In this document: piece after piece, positions 8,173 to 17,694 of the stretch
Layout of the letters: every line of letters starts with the position of its first letter
Numbering within the stretch: position 1 is the stretch's first letter
Assembly: GCA_049653745.1 (NCBI GenBank)
Contig: JBASGW010000024.1
Location: forward strand, 1-50,358
DNA: 50,358 bases
DNA from: CANDYO01 sp049653745
GTDB lineage: Bacteria > Pseudomonadota > Alphaproteobacteria > Rickettsiales > CANDYO01
Reading direction: 5' to 3'
Notes under the pieces: generated by a model
The model's input: only the letters and a program-made list of their open reading frames with translations
Told to the model about the DNA's origin: nothing
Database searches by the model: none
Made by a program: the position numbers and the translations under genes

Positions 8173-8620
8173 GGTTGATTACTTTTTCTTTATTAATTTG
8201 TATTTACAATAAATTAATTATTTAAACTATAAATATAAACAAAAAACAACTATTTGCTACAGTAAAATAATGTATTAAAGAAACTATATCGCTTCTAAGA
8301 TAGTTTAAAAAACTTCTTGGAACTTTTCTTAGGATATCTAAAAGGATAAATCTCCCTAGAAGAAAAAAACGACGTTTCTTCTGCTCGTGGATAATTAATA
8401 TTCCATGTATTTTAGGCAGTTGCGCATTTAGAACCAAATTAATTTTGGAACGCACAAAAGATGTTATTAATGCTACTTTTTTAAAAGGTAAGATACCATG
8501 ATATACTCACTTAGATAAAAATAAACTTGATTCAGAACTAAAGTTGATTAAATCAAGATTATCTCAAACCGATGTAGTAAAATATATAGTTTTAACAATA
8601 ATAACTTAAGTTACTTTTAT
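8173..8620. other. Gene-free stretch with possible decayed coding remnant
   Basis: About 450 bases between cdsA and the caspase-like paralogue. On the plus strand a frame without a start codon is open from about 8306 to a TGA near 8500. The same frame then continues, stop-free, for about 35 codons with a charged, coiled-coil-like sequence (LDKNKLDSELKLIKSRL then a short hydrophobic end) to a TAA at about 8609. The minus-strand frame at 8222-8455 codes for a 77-residue basic/hydrophobic sequence with no family resemblance. I read the region as non-coding or as the remnant of a small gene on the plus strand, not as a functional gene. Confidence 0.35.
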
Positions 8621-9268
8621 TTATTGATTATATAGCGCTGATGCAGCAACAATAACAGCAACTAGAAGTATACCGTCAACTCGATCAAGCAATCCTCCAT
8701 GACCAGGAATAAGAGAACCAGAATCTTTTGTATCGCATTTACGCTTAATCCAAGATTCAAGTAAATCACCCACTGAAGCTACTATTGCAATAATGCCAGC
8801 AATAGCCATATTTTCTAAAAGTATTGGGCTTATGAGCATGCTACAAATTACTCCACCAAAAAATCCAGACCATGTTTTATTTGGACTTATTTTAGGGCAT
8901 AATTTTTTACCCCCAAAAAGTCTACCAAAAATATATCCACCAATATCATTTGCCCAAACAATAACAAAAATAGATATTATTGTGTTCACGCCATTAAACT
9001 TTACAGTTTCATTCAAAATAGAATTTTGTTGTTCAATCCATAATAATGAAAGGCATGGAAGCCCTATATATAATATTCCAAAGCATTGCCATAAAAGACT
9101 TTTATCTTTAGTCATTTTAGTCCATTCTCCACCCATTATAATAGCAGCCACTAAAATCATGGAAGTGAAATAAAAACCAGATAATTTAATGATTAGAATC
9201 ACTAAAGGGGCCAGTATACATGCTGAAATCAACCTCATAATAAAGTTTGATTTACTTTGATAAGCCAT
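8621..9268 (-). CDS. cdsA: Phosphatidate cytidylyltransferase (CDP-diglyceride synthase)
   Basis: Inner-membrane enzyme that makes CDP-diacylglycerol from phosphatidate and CTP, the entry to all phospholipid head-group synthesis. The 215-residue product is mostly hydrophobic, with about six membrane segments. It ends in the family signature: the block KISPNKTWSGFFGG, then GDLLESWIKRKCDTKDSG and the tail PGHGGLLDRVDGIL, which contains the metal-binding aspartates. It is shorter than E. coli CdsA (285) but complete at both ends, similar to other reduced genomes. Its start overlaps the end of uppS by 17 bases, so the two are translationally coupled and form the usual uppS-cdsA pair, here preceded by nrdR instead of the common frr. 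Confidence 0.93.
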   Translation of the reverse strand: MAYQSKSNFIMRLISACILAPLVILIIKLSGFYFTSMILVAAIIMGGEWTKMTKDKSLLWQCFGILYIGLPCLSLLWIEQQNSILNETVKFNGVNTIISIFVIVWANDIGGYIFGRLFGGKKLCPKISPNKTWSGFFGGVICSMLISPILLENMAIAGIIAIVASVGDLLESWIKRKCDTKDSGSLIPGHGGLLDRVDGILLVAVIVAASALYNQ

Positions 9269-9956
9269 ATTTTCTCTCTCTCTTATAATAATTATTTATA
9301 GCGTTTTTTAAATGTTTAGCATTAAAATCAGGCCATAATACTTTAGTAAAATAAAATTCTGTATATGCAATCTGCCACAGAAGAAAATTACTTACTCTAT
9401 TTTCTCCACTAGTCCTTATTAAAAGATCTGGATCAGGAACATCTTTAGTATATAGGTAAGTTAAAAAAACTTCTTTATTAATATCTTCTATATCAATTTT
9501 ACCAGAAATTATATCAGAGAAAAGCTTTTTTTGCGCTTCAATAATTTCTTCCCTAGCTCCATAACTTAAAGCAAGCTGTAAGCATAATTTATTATTATTT
9601 TTAGTAGCTTCTTCGCATTTATTAATGAGAGACTCTAGATCTTTAGGTAATCTGCTTTTATCACCGATAATTCTAATTCTAACCTGATTTTCAACAAGTA
9701 GATGCATTTCATTGGTCAGATATAATTTTAGTAAATCCATAAGATCACTAACTTCTTGAGGATTTCTTTGCCAATTTTCAGAAGAAAAAGTGTATAAAGT
9801 GAGATATGGAATTTTAAGCTTTAAACAAGAAATCAGAACTCTTCTTGCTGCTTCAGCTCCATGCTTATGACCCATAGCGGTTGGCAATTCTCTTTGTTTT
9901 GCCCATCTACTATTACCATCCATTATAATAGCTATATGTTTTAATTCATTCTGCAT
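9252..9956 (-). CDS. uppS: Undecaprenyl diphosphate synthase (cis-prenyltransferase)
   Basis: Adds isopentenyl units to farnesyl diphosphate to give the C55 carrier used for peptidoglycan and O-antigen. The 234-residue product starts MQNELKHIAIIMDGNSRWAK, with the catalytic Asp of the HIAIIMDGNxRWA motif. It continues with GHKHGAEAARRVL, LTLYTFSSENW (substrate binding) and the C-terminal PDPDLLIRTSGENRVSNFLL block, which contains the conserved RTSGE(x)R. Length is normal. It overlaps nrdR upstream by 11 bases and cdsA downstream by 17 bases, a fully overlapping three-gene operon. The product links the isoprenoid supply from ispH to the rodA-dependent wall synthesis in this window. Confidence 0.95.
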   Translation of the reverse strand: MQNELKHIAIIMDGNSRWAKQRELPTAMGHKHGAEAARRVLISCLKLKIPYLTLYTFSSENWQRNPQEVSDLMDLLKLYLTNEMHLLVENQVRIRIIGDKSRLPKDLESLINKCEEATKNNNKLCLQLALSYGAREEIIEAQKKLFSDIISGKIDIEDINKEVFLTYLYTKDVPDPDLLIRTSGENRVSNFLLWQIAYTEFYFTKVLWPDFNAKHLKNAINNYYKRERKYGLSK

Positions 9957-10410
9957 TAGAACCTAACCGTTTTGAATGAATGAAATTCTCAAAATCTGCA
10001 ACAGTGCTAAAATCCTTATATACAGATGCAAATCTTACATATGCAACCTGATCTATTTTAGACAATTCTGTCATTATTGATTCCCCAATAATGCTTGTTG
10101 GAATTTCTCCTTCATGAAAAGTTTCAAAATAATTAATCAAATTACTTACCATCAACTCAACTTCTTCTTTATTTATGGATAATTTTCTAAGGGCAGTTTT
10201 TATTGATCTAGTCATTTTATCGCGATCAAATGGTTTTTTCTCACCAGTTTTTTTAACCACTACTAATTCTCTAACGTAAATACGCTCTATAGTGGTGAAC
10301 CTAGAATTGCATTCATTACAAAAACGCCTACGCCTTACAGATAGTCTATCTTCAGCTGGTCTAGAATCTTTTACTTGGGTATCTTCATCTCCACAAAATG
10401 GACAACGCAT
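9946..10410 (-). CDS. nrdR: Transcriptional repressor NrdR
   Basis: ATP/dATP-sensing repressor of ribonucleotide reductase genes. The 154-residue product starts with the zinc ribbon MRCPFCGDEDTQVKDSRP and its second knuckle RRRRFCNECNSRFTTIERI. The ATP-cone domain follows (VVVKKTGEKKPFDRDKM to about residue 135). Length matches the family (about 150-155). It is first in an overlapping operon with uppS and cdsA. No NrdR-box was recognised near it; its targets would be nrd genes outside the window. The start ATG gives the intact MRCPFCG N-terminus seen in nearly all NrdR proteins, which settles the start. Confidence 0.96.
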   Translation of the reverse strand: MRCPFCGDEDTQVKDSRPAEDRLSVRRRRFCNECNSRFTTIERIYVRELVVVKKTGEKKPFDRDKMTRSIKTALRKLSINKEEVELMVSNLINYFETFHEGEIPTSIIGESIMTELSKIDQVAYVRFASVYKDFSTVADFENFIHSKRLGSNAE

Positions 10411-10517
10411 ATTTTAATAACTCATAAACTATTTATTAAATTACAAATTATATTAATATGCTAATCTAGGCAAGAAAATCTTATAAACTGTTAAGTTTGA
10501 GCAATAATTTAGAGCAT

Positions 10518-10796
10518 TTATTGTTCCATAACACTATGAAAATTAATCTCTCTAGTACTTGCCGCAATCCAAATATCTGTTAATACTGTAAAAACTTCCA
10601 TAAAATCAGGAGCATAATCTTCTAGATAATAAGCCATTCTATTTAGTTGAGCTTCAGTTTCTATGGTATTACCAACATAGCTTAGTAAGCTTACTCTAAA
10701 ATTTAGATTATTTATTCCATCTATTATTACAGGAGATAATTGATATGAATTGATTAGTAATCGAGATATAGAGTTTTGTAATTCTTCTGGCGTCAT
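10518..10796 (-). CDS. Small hypothetical protein (92 aa)
   Basis: I do not recognise this protein. It is 92 residues, helical in appearance, with alternating hydrophobic and polar residues, no cysteine, no signal peptide and no membrane span. Three things support it as a gene: a clear ribosome site (AGGA eight bases before the ATG, in ACAGGAATATTTATG), a mildly acidic composition like its neighbours, and a gap of about 107 bases to nrdR. It lies between dnaE and nrdR on the same strand but is spaced from both, so it is probably a separate unit. The 293 bases upstream hold an inverted repeat (TTAATACC at 10849-10856, GGTATTAA at 10888-10895) that could be a hairpin or operator. Confidence 0.55.
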   Translation of the reverse strand: MTPEELQNSISRLLINSYQLSPVIIDGINNLNFRVSLLSYVGNTIETEAQLNRMAYYLEDYAPDFMEVFTVLTDIWIAASTREINFHSVMEQ

Positions 10797-11089
10797 AAAT
10801 ATTCCTGTATAATTAATTCTTATTAAAAATTGATTTTGCTTAAGTTATTTAATACCAATAGCAGTTTAATTAGTTGCACAATAATTAGGTATTAATCTCT
10901 TTATGAAGGATTTAATTTAGAGAGATAATTTAAATAATTTTTAACAGCGCTTGATGTCTATAAACTGGCTAATAGATTAAATTAGTTAAGCTTTGTTAAG
11001 TAATAATACAGCCTTAAAACACCAATGTCCATCAAATAGTTAAATTAAATTAACACCATTAAACTAGGTATAAAAATTATAAAAACCTA

Positions 11090-14000
11090 TTATTTTTGTG
11101 AAAAACTTTTTAATAAGGTTAACTCAGCTTTTAATTCTTTTATTTTTAAAAATTCATTATAATCTTTCATTATGAGATTAAATTTGTCTTTAAAATTAAT
11201 GAGCACCTCATGATTATCTTCAGTTAACACATGCAGTGATATTTCTACTCTGCCAATAATTTTATTTGCTAGCATAGATTGGAATTCATTAATCGATGTT
11301 TTATTATATAGATAGATATCAATTTTTTGCATTTTAGATGCTAGATAATCATCAAGAGGCATAATTGAATGCCCTGAAAGCCTTATACCCCCCTCGTCTT
11401 TTCTAACCTCAGCTTTAAGCATCATTGGAATATTTAATTCAAATAATTTATCAATTTCACTTAATAAGGCATCATCAAAAAAAGCTACTTCAACACTACC
11501 ATAATGATCTGATAAAACAGCTTGCATATAACGACCTTTTGGTGAAATTCTGGCTCTTTTATTAAGAAGCATTCCAGCCAACTCAACAATTGTGTGCCCC
11601 ATGGTATGCTCTGTTTTTAGGTGCTCGGTAGTGATTATATTAGTTTGCGTTAATATATCCTTATATTGGTCTAAAGGATGAGATGAAAGATAAAAACCTA
11701 AAGCTTCAAATTCATATATAACTTTATCATTAACTGGCCAATCATTTATTGAAGCTAGTGTTGGTGTGTATTGTTTTGCGTTAGATCCACCAAATAAGCC
11801 TATTTGATTGCTTTGTTTAGCTTTCAATAAATTATTACCATAATTCATTAATAGCTCTATTGAGATGAATAATTGCTGCCTATTTTTATTAAGATTATCA
11901 AAAGAACCAGATTTAACTAGGCTTTCAAACATTCTTTTATTTAATGACTTGCTACTCACTCTTGCTGCAAAATCAAATATATCTACAAATTCACCATTAT
12001 CTTCTCTTTCTTGACATAAAAACTCAATTACTTGAACCCCAACATTTTTTAGCGCCCCTAATCCATAACGAATTGAATTGCCCTCTATTGTAAAATTACT
12101 ATAAGATTTATTAACATCAGGAGATAAAATTTCAATACCAAAAGCTTTAATTTCTTGCTGAAAAATATTTATCTTATCAGTATCATCAATTTCTAAATTT
12201 AAAGATGCCGTAAAGAATTCTATGGGGAAATTTGCTTTAAGATAGGCTGTTTGATAAGAAATCATTGCATAAGCAGTTGCGTGGGCTTTATTAAACCCAT
12301 AGCCAGCAAATTTTGCCACTAAATCGAAAATACCACTTGCTTGTTGCTCAGGAACATTATTTTTAATGGCACCTGAAACAAATATCTGCCTTTGCTCATC
12401 CATTTCAGATTTAATTTTTTTACCCATAGCTCTTCTAAGAAGATCTGCAGACCCTAAACTATAACCTCCCATAATTTGGGCAATTTGCATCACTTGCTCT
12501 TGATAAATAATCACTCCAAAAGTTTCTTTAAGAACTCCCTCTAATGTTGGGTGAAGATAGTCAGGCTGCTGCACACCATGTTTACAAGCTATATAGCTTG
12601 GAATATTATCCATTGGCCCTGGCCTATACAAAGCTCCCAAAGCTATAAGATCTTCAAAACTATCGGGTTTAAGCTTGCGCAAGGCATCTTTCATTCCAGA
12701 ACTTTCAAACTGGAACACACCAGTTGAAAGGCCTTTACTCATCATTGTAAATACATTCTCATTATCTAATGCTATTGTATTAATATCAAAATTTGGATGT
12801 TTCTTTCGAATTAAATTTACTGCATAATCAATTACCGTAAGAGTTTTTAACCCTAAAAAGTCAAACTTAACTAAACCAGCTAATTCTCCATACTTCATAG
12901 AATATTGAATTACTAACATATCTGACTTATCGTCAGCATATAAAGGTAAAATTTCATCTAAGGGTTTGCCAGCTATTACAATTCCAGCAGCATGGGTGGA
13001 GGCATGGCGATGCAAGCCTTCTAATTGCAATGAAATCTTCAGAAGCTTCTCTATGGCTGGATCTTCCTTAGATGCCTGCTTAATCATTGGCTCCATTTCA
13101 ATAGCTTGGCCTAAGGTAACAGGATTTACGGCATTAAATGGCACTAACTTAGAAATTCTATCAACTTGTCCATAAGGTATTTGAAGCACCCTTCCCACGT
13201 CTCTTAGCACCGCTCTGGCTTGCAATTTTCCAAAAGTGATAATTTGAGCCACTTTATCTTCGCCATATTTTTTTCTTACATACTGAATAACGTCGTCACG
13301 ACGACTCTGACAAAAATCTATATCAAAGTCAGGTAATGAAATCCTTTCAGGATTTAAGAATCTTTCAAATAGAAGTCCAAATTTTATTGGATCTAAATCT
13401 GTTATGAACAAACTCCAAGCAACTACTGATCCTGCTCCAGATCCCCTTCCAGGACCAACTGGTATTCCATTTTCTTTACTCCATTTAATGAAGTCAGAGA
13501 CGATAAGGAAATAACCAGGAAAATTCATTTTTCCAATTACTTCTAATTCATAGTCTAATCTTGTAAAATACTCATTTTTATCCCCTGTATAATCTACTAA
13601 TCTCTTTTTTAATCCTTCTTTTGCTTGAATGATTAATTCTTCTGCTTCATTTTCTTTTGTTTTAGGAAGCATAGGATCTCTGCTTTGTGCCATTACTGAA
13701 CAGCGCTTAGCAATTAAAGCGGTGTTTTCAATGGCCTCTGGAAGATCAGAAAATAATTCTTGCATTTCTAAAGGTGATTTAAAATAATGGTGAGGTGTAA
13801 AATTTTCATCCCCTCCTTCATTGATATATCTGCCTTTTGCTATACACATTAAAACTTGATGAGCATCATACATAGCCCTATCAGAAAACATCACATCGTT
13901 AGTGGCAACAAGAGGTATATTATGGTTATAAGCTAGTTCAATTAAGCAATCTTCGGTTTTTTCTTCATCAGATAATCCATGGCGCATTATTTCCATATAA

Positions 14001-14503
14001 AAGCGGTCATTAAATATTTGCTTAAACGATAAAAGATTTTTATTAGCTAGAGTTTTATTATTCTTTAAAATTGCCTGACCGATAGGCCCTGTATGCCCAC
14101 CACTTAAACATATTAAGCCTTCATTGTACTTTAGCAAATCATCAAACTTTATATGCCCATCTAGGTTGGAGTATTTTTCTAGAAAAATTTTACTTGATAA
14201 TTTCAAGAGATTTTTAAACCCTTGGTCATTTTTAGCAATTAAAATAATTTTAGTTAAGTTAACAGCATCTTCATTTTGCATATCTATAGGAAAGATGCAG
14301 CCTATAATGGGCTGTATGCCTGATTTTACACAAGCTAAAGAAAATTCCAATGAACAGAATAAATTAGCGCTATCAGTAACTGCTAAAGCAGGCATTTTAT
14401 TGCGCTTAGCTAAGTTAATTAGGTCGTCAACTTTAATTGCACCTTCTGATAAAGAAAATGAAGTATGGCATCTGAGATGAATAAATTTATTTGTAGAGGT
14501 CAT
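11090..14503 (-). CDS. dnaE: DNA polymerase III subunit alpha
   Basis: Replicative polymerase catalytic subunit, 1137 residues. The N-terminal PHP domain is clear (IHLRCHTSFSLSEGAIKVDD, ALAVTDSANLFCSLEF). The palm follows with SVVAWSLFITDLDP, the catalytic LPDFDIDFCQSRRD aspartates, the GPGRGSGAGS nucleotide loop, and the polymerase core motifs TFGKLQARAVLRDVGRV, HRHASTHAAGIVI and QEQVMQIAQIMGGYSLG. The C-terminal part includes an HhH region (GYGFNKAHATAYAMISYQTA) and an OB-fold near residue 990 (VELAGMLLNKRARISPKGR). Length is slightly below E. coli (1160) but complete. The PHP metal ligands look partly changed (CHTSFS in place of VHSDFS), common in DnaE with inactive PHP. It is read after the phosphatase-ankyrin gene but with its own 73-base gap. 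Confidence 0.97.
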   Translation of the reverse strand: MTSTNKFIHLRCHTSFSLSEGAIKVDDLINLAKRNKMPALAVTDSANLFCSLEFSLACVKSGIQPIIGCIFPIDMQNEDAVNLTKIILIAKNDQGFKNLLKLSSKIFLEKYSNLDGHIKFDDLLKYNEGLICLSGGHTGPIGQAILKNNKTLANKNLLSFKQIFNDRFYMEIMRHGLSDEEKTEDCLIELAYNHNIPLVATNDVMFSDRAMYDAHQVLMCIAKGRYINEGGDENFTPHHYFKSPLEMQELFSDLPEAIENTALIAKRCSVMAQSRDPMLPKTKENEAEELIIQAKEGLKKRLVDYTGDKNEYFTRLDYELEVIGKMNFPGYFLIVSDFIKWSKENGIPVGPGRGSGAGSVVAWSLFITDLDPIKFGLLFERFLNPERISLPDFDIDFCQSRRDDVIQYVRKKYGEDKVAQIITFGKLQARAVLRDVGRVLQIPYGQVDRISKLVPFNAVNPVTLGQAIEMEPMIKQASKEDPAIEKLLKISLQLEGLHRHASTHAAGIVIAGKPLDEILPLYADDKSDMLVIQYSMKYGELAGLVKFDFLGLKTLTVIDYAVNLIRKKHPNFDINTIALDNENVFTMMSKGLSTGVFQFESSGMKDALRKLKPDSFEDLIALGALYRPGPMDNIPSYIACKHGVQQPDYLHPTLEGVLKETFGVIIYQEQVMQIAQIMGGYSLGSADLLRRAMGKKIKSEMDEQRQIFVSGAIKNNVPEQQASGIFDLVAKFAGYGFNKAHATAYAMISYQTAYLKANFPIEFFTASLNLEIDDTDKINIFQQEIKAFGIEILSPDVNKSYSNFTIEGNSIRYGLGALKNVGVQVIEFLCQEREDNGEFVDIFDFAARVSSKSLNKRMFESLVKSGSFDNLNKNRQQLFISIELLMNYGNNLLKAKQSNQIGLFGGSNAKQYTPTLASINDWPVNDKVIYEFEALGFYLSSHPLDQYKDILTQTNIITTEHLKTEHTMGHTIVELAGMLLNKRARISPKGRYMQAVLSDHYGSVEVAFFDDALLSEIDKLFELNIPMMLKAEVRKDEGGIRLSGHSIMPLDDYLASKMQKIDIYLYNKTSINEFQSMLANKIIGRVEISLHVLTEDNHEVLINFKDKFNLIMKDYNEFLKIKELKAELTLLKSFSQK

Positions 14504-14576
14504 TAAATTTAAAGTATTAGATTTGTTATTAAAGCTATTATAGTTAATCTAAAGCTTTAGTAAATTAATGATTTTA

Positions 14577-16826
14577 CTAAAGCATCAATTTTAATCTATC
14601 ATCTCTATTTAGGTCTTTGGCAATACTTATTGCCGTATCTCCATTTTTATCAGCAATATTTGGGTTAGCACCATTATCCATAAGGGCTTTTATTATTTTA
14701 TTTGATATTTTAGAAGGATCCAAAACAGCCTTTATTAATGCGCTTTGCCCCCTAGAATTTACCTGATCTATACTTGCTCCAGAAGCAACTAGAAGCTTAA
14801 CTATTGAAAGTTTTTTAAGAATAACAGCTTCCATCAATGCAAATGAATCTGCAACCATTTCATTAAGTTGAACTTTGTTTTGAATTAAAATTCTTATTAA
14901 TCCTTGATCCCCTTCATTAATTGCATACATAAGAATAGATTTATTAGTATAAGGATTAGTAGCATCAACATTAGCAGCATTGTCTATTAGTTTCTGAACA
15001 TGCTCGTATCTACTGATAGTTGCTTGAATCAATGGTGAAATTCCTTCTTTATTTGCATAATTAACATCAGCTTTATTCTTAATTAAGATATTTACCAAAA
15101 CTTGATTCTTGAATTTAATTGCTTCTAGTAATGGAGTGCTAGTTTTATCTGTTCCAAAGATTATATTTGGATTGGCTCCATTTTCTAACAACTCCTGTGT
15201 TTTAATAATATCCTTAAAGCTAATAGCTATACAAAGAGCATTATCAATTTTTTGTTGAGAATTTGACTTATAATGGATTGTATCAAATCCCATTTCAGCT
15301 AATGCTATAGCTAAATCTATTTGATCTTTTTTAATAGCATAGTCAATAATTTCTGTATTTCTGATTTTAATTTTAATAATATTATCATCTATTTTCAAGA
15401 GGTTAATTATTATTCCTAATTTAGAATTCTTGATTGCTTCAATAAGTATTTCTTCAATATTTATATGTTTAAGTATATCTAGTTCATTCCATAACAAGGT
15501 TAAGTCTAACCCTTGCAAAATTAGATCATCTATTGATTTTCTCTCTAGTATTTTATTGAAAGCATCTACTATATGAATATTTTTTTCTTGATCGTTAAAC
15601 CCTAGTAAAATTAAACCAATATATGCATTCCAATATTGATTATTATAAGCAAAATTTGCAGAATTTTCCTTTCTTTGCTTTAAATTAGAATCATAATCTA
15701 GTAAATTATTTATAATTATATTATTTTCTTGTTTTATTGATTCATCCCAACATTCATCTATTAGGTTATTACTAATAGAATCTCTTAAAAATTTAGATAA
15801 CTTAATACCATGCAAAATAAGATATTTTATAAGCATAGAATTCAATGTAATATCATTTAAATTTACTAAATTTAGATCAATATCCGGATGCTCTAATATG
15901 TTTTCTATCAATAGCATATTATTATTTTCTATTGCCAAATTTAATAGAGATTTTCCATTTAATTGGCAGTTAATATTAGCTCCCAACTCAATTAAATGCA
16001 TAGCGTCATTAAGCTTGTTATACTTCAAAAGAAACAACAAAACTTGGTTTTTATATTCCTTAGAATCAGAATAGCTTACAATATTTTTGATACTGCTCTC
16101 AGTATCAAAAAACTTAATTGCATCATCTTTATTTAATTCAATTGAATATCTTAATGCCTTATCTATATCCTCTCTACTAGCATTTGCTGTATTAGCTTTT
16201 TCAATAAATTGCTGCTTACTATTTAGAGCAAAATCAATTAACGCATTTTTTTGCGCCACCCCCTCAATAGCCGCCCCCTTATAATTACTTCTTATATAGG
16301 TAATGGCGTCTTCAGCATCATATTTATTATTAACCTTCATATATATGGCAGCCAATGCTGTGCCCGTTCTGCCAACTCCTGCGCCGCAAGTGACTAAAAT
16401 ATTTTTATCTTGTTTTAAACGAATAATTGCATCATCAGATATTTTATCTAACTGTTCAAACGTAGAAGCATGAAAATCTTCAACTCCTATTTTTACTCCA
16501 TCTATTTCTGTAATAAACTCTCTATTATAAATATTTTGCCAAATCCACTTTAATATTTCTGGATCTCTATCATAAGAAGAAGTAGCTAAACTATAAATAA
16601 CGTTAACATCTATATTATCTAATTCTTGTAATTCAGATGTAATCCAACTATCAGCTATTGAAGCTTTTATACTTTGATCTTTTTTTAACCCAAGCAATAT
16701 GTCTTTATCACTAACATCGCTTATATAATAATATCCAGGCTGAGCAGAACCAGCTATTCTCCCAGTAGAAATTTCCCACATAGAATGATCTATAACTTTA
16801 TAGTTCACTGGTAAATCATCTTCCAT
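14577..16826 (-). CDS. Protein tyrosine phosphatase-like domain fused to ankyrin repeats
   Basis: Putative effector of 749 residues. The N-terminal ~200 residues carry a cysteine-phosphatase P-loop, ILVTCGAGVGRTGTALAA, with nucleophile Cys147 and Arg153 in CxxGxxRTG spacing. A candidate general acid is Asp117 in GVEDFHAS, 30 residues upstream. The residue before the Cys is Thr instead of the usual His. Cysteine phosphatases of this type strip phosphate from tyrosine, Ser/Thr or phosphoinositides; the substrate here is unknown. Residues about 260-749 are a long, variably conserved ankyrin array; the clearest repeats are near the C-terminus (NGANPNIIFGTDKTSTPLLE, ADVNYANKEGISPLIQA, GASIDQVNSRGQSALIKA, GANPNIADKNGDTAISIA). 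No signal peptide or membrane span. It stands alone on the minus strand, with its 5' end facing tRNA-Gly. Host delivery is inferred from the eukaryote-like domain pair. Confidence 0.8.
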   Translation of the reverse strand: MEDDLPVNYKVIDHSMWEISTGRIAGSAQPGYYYISDVSDKDILLGLKKDQSIKASIADSWITSELQELDNIDVNVIYSLATSSYDRDPEILKWIWQNIYNREFITEIDGVKIGVEDFHASTFEQLDKISDDAIIRLKQDKNILVTCGAGVGRTGTALAAIYMKVNNKYDAEDAITYIRSNYKGAAIEGVAQKNALIDFALNSKQQFIEKANTANASREDIDKALRYSIELNKDDAIKFFDTESSIKNIVSYSDSKEYKNQVLLFLLKYNKLNDAMHLIELGANINCQLNGKSLLNLAIENNNMLLIENILEHPDIDLNLVNLNDITLNSMLIKYLILHGIKLSKFLRDSISNNLIDECWDESIKQENNIIINNLLDYDSNLKQRKENSANFAYNNQYWNAYIGLILLGFNDQEKNIHIVDAFNKILERKSIDDLILQGLDLTLLWNELDILKHINIEEILIEAIKNSKLGIIINLLKIDDNIIKIKIRNTEIIDYAIKKDQIDLAIALAEMGFDTIHYKSNSQQKIDNALCIAISFKDIIKTQELLENGANPNIIFGTDKTSTPLLEAIKFKNQVLVNILIKNKADVNYANKEGISPLIQATISRYEHVQKLIDNAANVDATNPYTNKSILMYAINEGDQGLIRILIQNKVQLNEMVADSFALMEAVILKKLSIVKLLVASGASIDQVNSRGQSALIKAVLDPSKISNKIIKALMDNGANPNIADKNGDTAISIAKDLNRDDRLKLML

Positions 16827-16961
16827 TTTTTAGACTCAATTTTAATTACTATTAAAGATATATTACCTCAGTTATAAGCAACAATGAAATAGATAAATTA
16901 ACTTTTAGTTGGTTTATTTTTTACTAAAGAAGAAAATTTCATCGTTTGACTAAATTTATAC

Positions 16962-16989
16962 TTGCATTATTTTTTCTATTGGATATATT
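16962..16989 (+). promoter_or_regulatory. Promoter of tRNA-Gly
   Basis: A TTGCAT -35 box (16962-16967), 16-base spacer and TATATT -10 box (16984-16989) end 26 bases before the mature tRNA, fitting a short trimmed leader. An alternative TTGACT at 16946 has no good -10 partner. Confidence 0.5.
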
Positions 16990-17015
16990 TCTTCTCATCT
17001 AAGCATTATGTAAAT

Positions 17016-17090
17016 GCGGGTGTAGCTCAGTGGTAGAGCGTTACCTTGCCAAGGTAAATGTCGAGGGTTCGACTCCCTTCACCCGCTCCA
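17016..17090 (+). tRNA. tRNA-Gly (anticodon GCC), CCA encoded
   Basis: A 75-base tRNA including encoded CCA. The acceptor stem GCGGGTG pairs with CACCCGC (discriminator T). The D-arm contains GCTCAGTGGTAGAGC, the anticodon arm is TTACC-TTGCCAA-GGTAA with anticodon GCC, and the T-arm contains GGTTCGACTCC. The bcp gene follows 130 bases downstream. Confidence 0.97.
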
Positions 17091-17219
17091 TTCTTTAAAT
17101 TCTCTTATATATCACATATATTTCTTTATAATTTCACTCCTATATTCTTTACATTTTTTCAGAGAAAAGCTACTATAAACCCAACATCAACTTCACATAT
17201 TATAGATGATAGGTATGCT

Positions 17220-17693
17220 ATGAATGAATTAAAAATTGGCGATACAGTAACAAATTTCACTCTTTCATCTGATCAACAAGAAAGTGTAAGCATCAGCGAT
17301 TTTCATGGTAAAAATATTATTTTATATTTCTATCCAAAAGATGACACCCCTGGATGCACTATTGAAGCAAAAGACTTTAGCTGCCTTACAGAAGAATTTA
17401 GTAAATTAAATACTGTAATAATAGGAATTTCTAAAGATGATATTAAAAGCCATGCTAAATTTAGAGTTAAGCATGATTTAAAACATATACTCTTAGCTGA
17501 CCCTAATTTGGATATAATAAAGCAATTTAACTGCTGGGTTGAAAAATCTATGTATGGAAAGAAATATATGGGCGTAGCTAGAAAAACTTTTCTCATCAAT
17601 AAAGAAGGCCTTCTTGAAAGAATATGGCCAGATGTAAAAATTAAAGATCACGCAGAAGAAGTATTGTCTGTAATAAAAAATATGAGTAAGTAA
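17220..17693 (+). CDS. bcp: Thiol peroxidase, Bcp/PrxQ-type peroxiredoxin
   Basis: Reduces hydrogen peroxide and organic peroxides using a thiol cysteine. With the ATG at 17220 the product is 157 residues and starts MNELKIGDTVTNFTL, the usual N-terminus of the family. The peroxidatic cysteine is in YPKDDTPGCTIEAKDF (Pro-x-x-x-Cys); the common PrxQ resolving cysteine five residues later is replaced by Ala or Asp, so this is a 1-Cys or atypical form. Later motifs are IIGISKDD and a WVEKSMYGKKYMGVARKTF block. An upstream in-frame ATG-like start would run into tRNA-Gly and was rejected. It is followed at one base by dsbB and then coq7, an oxidation/redox operon. Confidence 0.93.
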   Translation: MNELKIGDTVTNFTLSSDQQESVSISDFHGKNIILYFYPKDDTPGCTIEAKDFSCLTEEFSKLNTVIIGISKDDIKSHAKFRVKHDLKHILLADPNLDIIKQFNCWVEKSMYGKKYMGVARKTFLINKEGLLERIWPDVKIKDHAEEVLSVIKNMSK

Positions 17694-17694
17694 G

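Noticed and set aside
8222..8455. 77-codon minus-strand reading frame upstream of the second caspase-like gene
   Set aside because: Low-complexity hydrophobic/basic product without family likeness or ribosome site, opposite an equally open plus-strand frame.
17058..17219. N-terminal extension of bcp through tRNA-Gly
   Set aside because: It would translate the tRNA sequence; the ATG at 17220 gives the conserved N-terminus.
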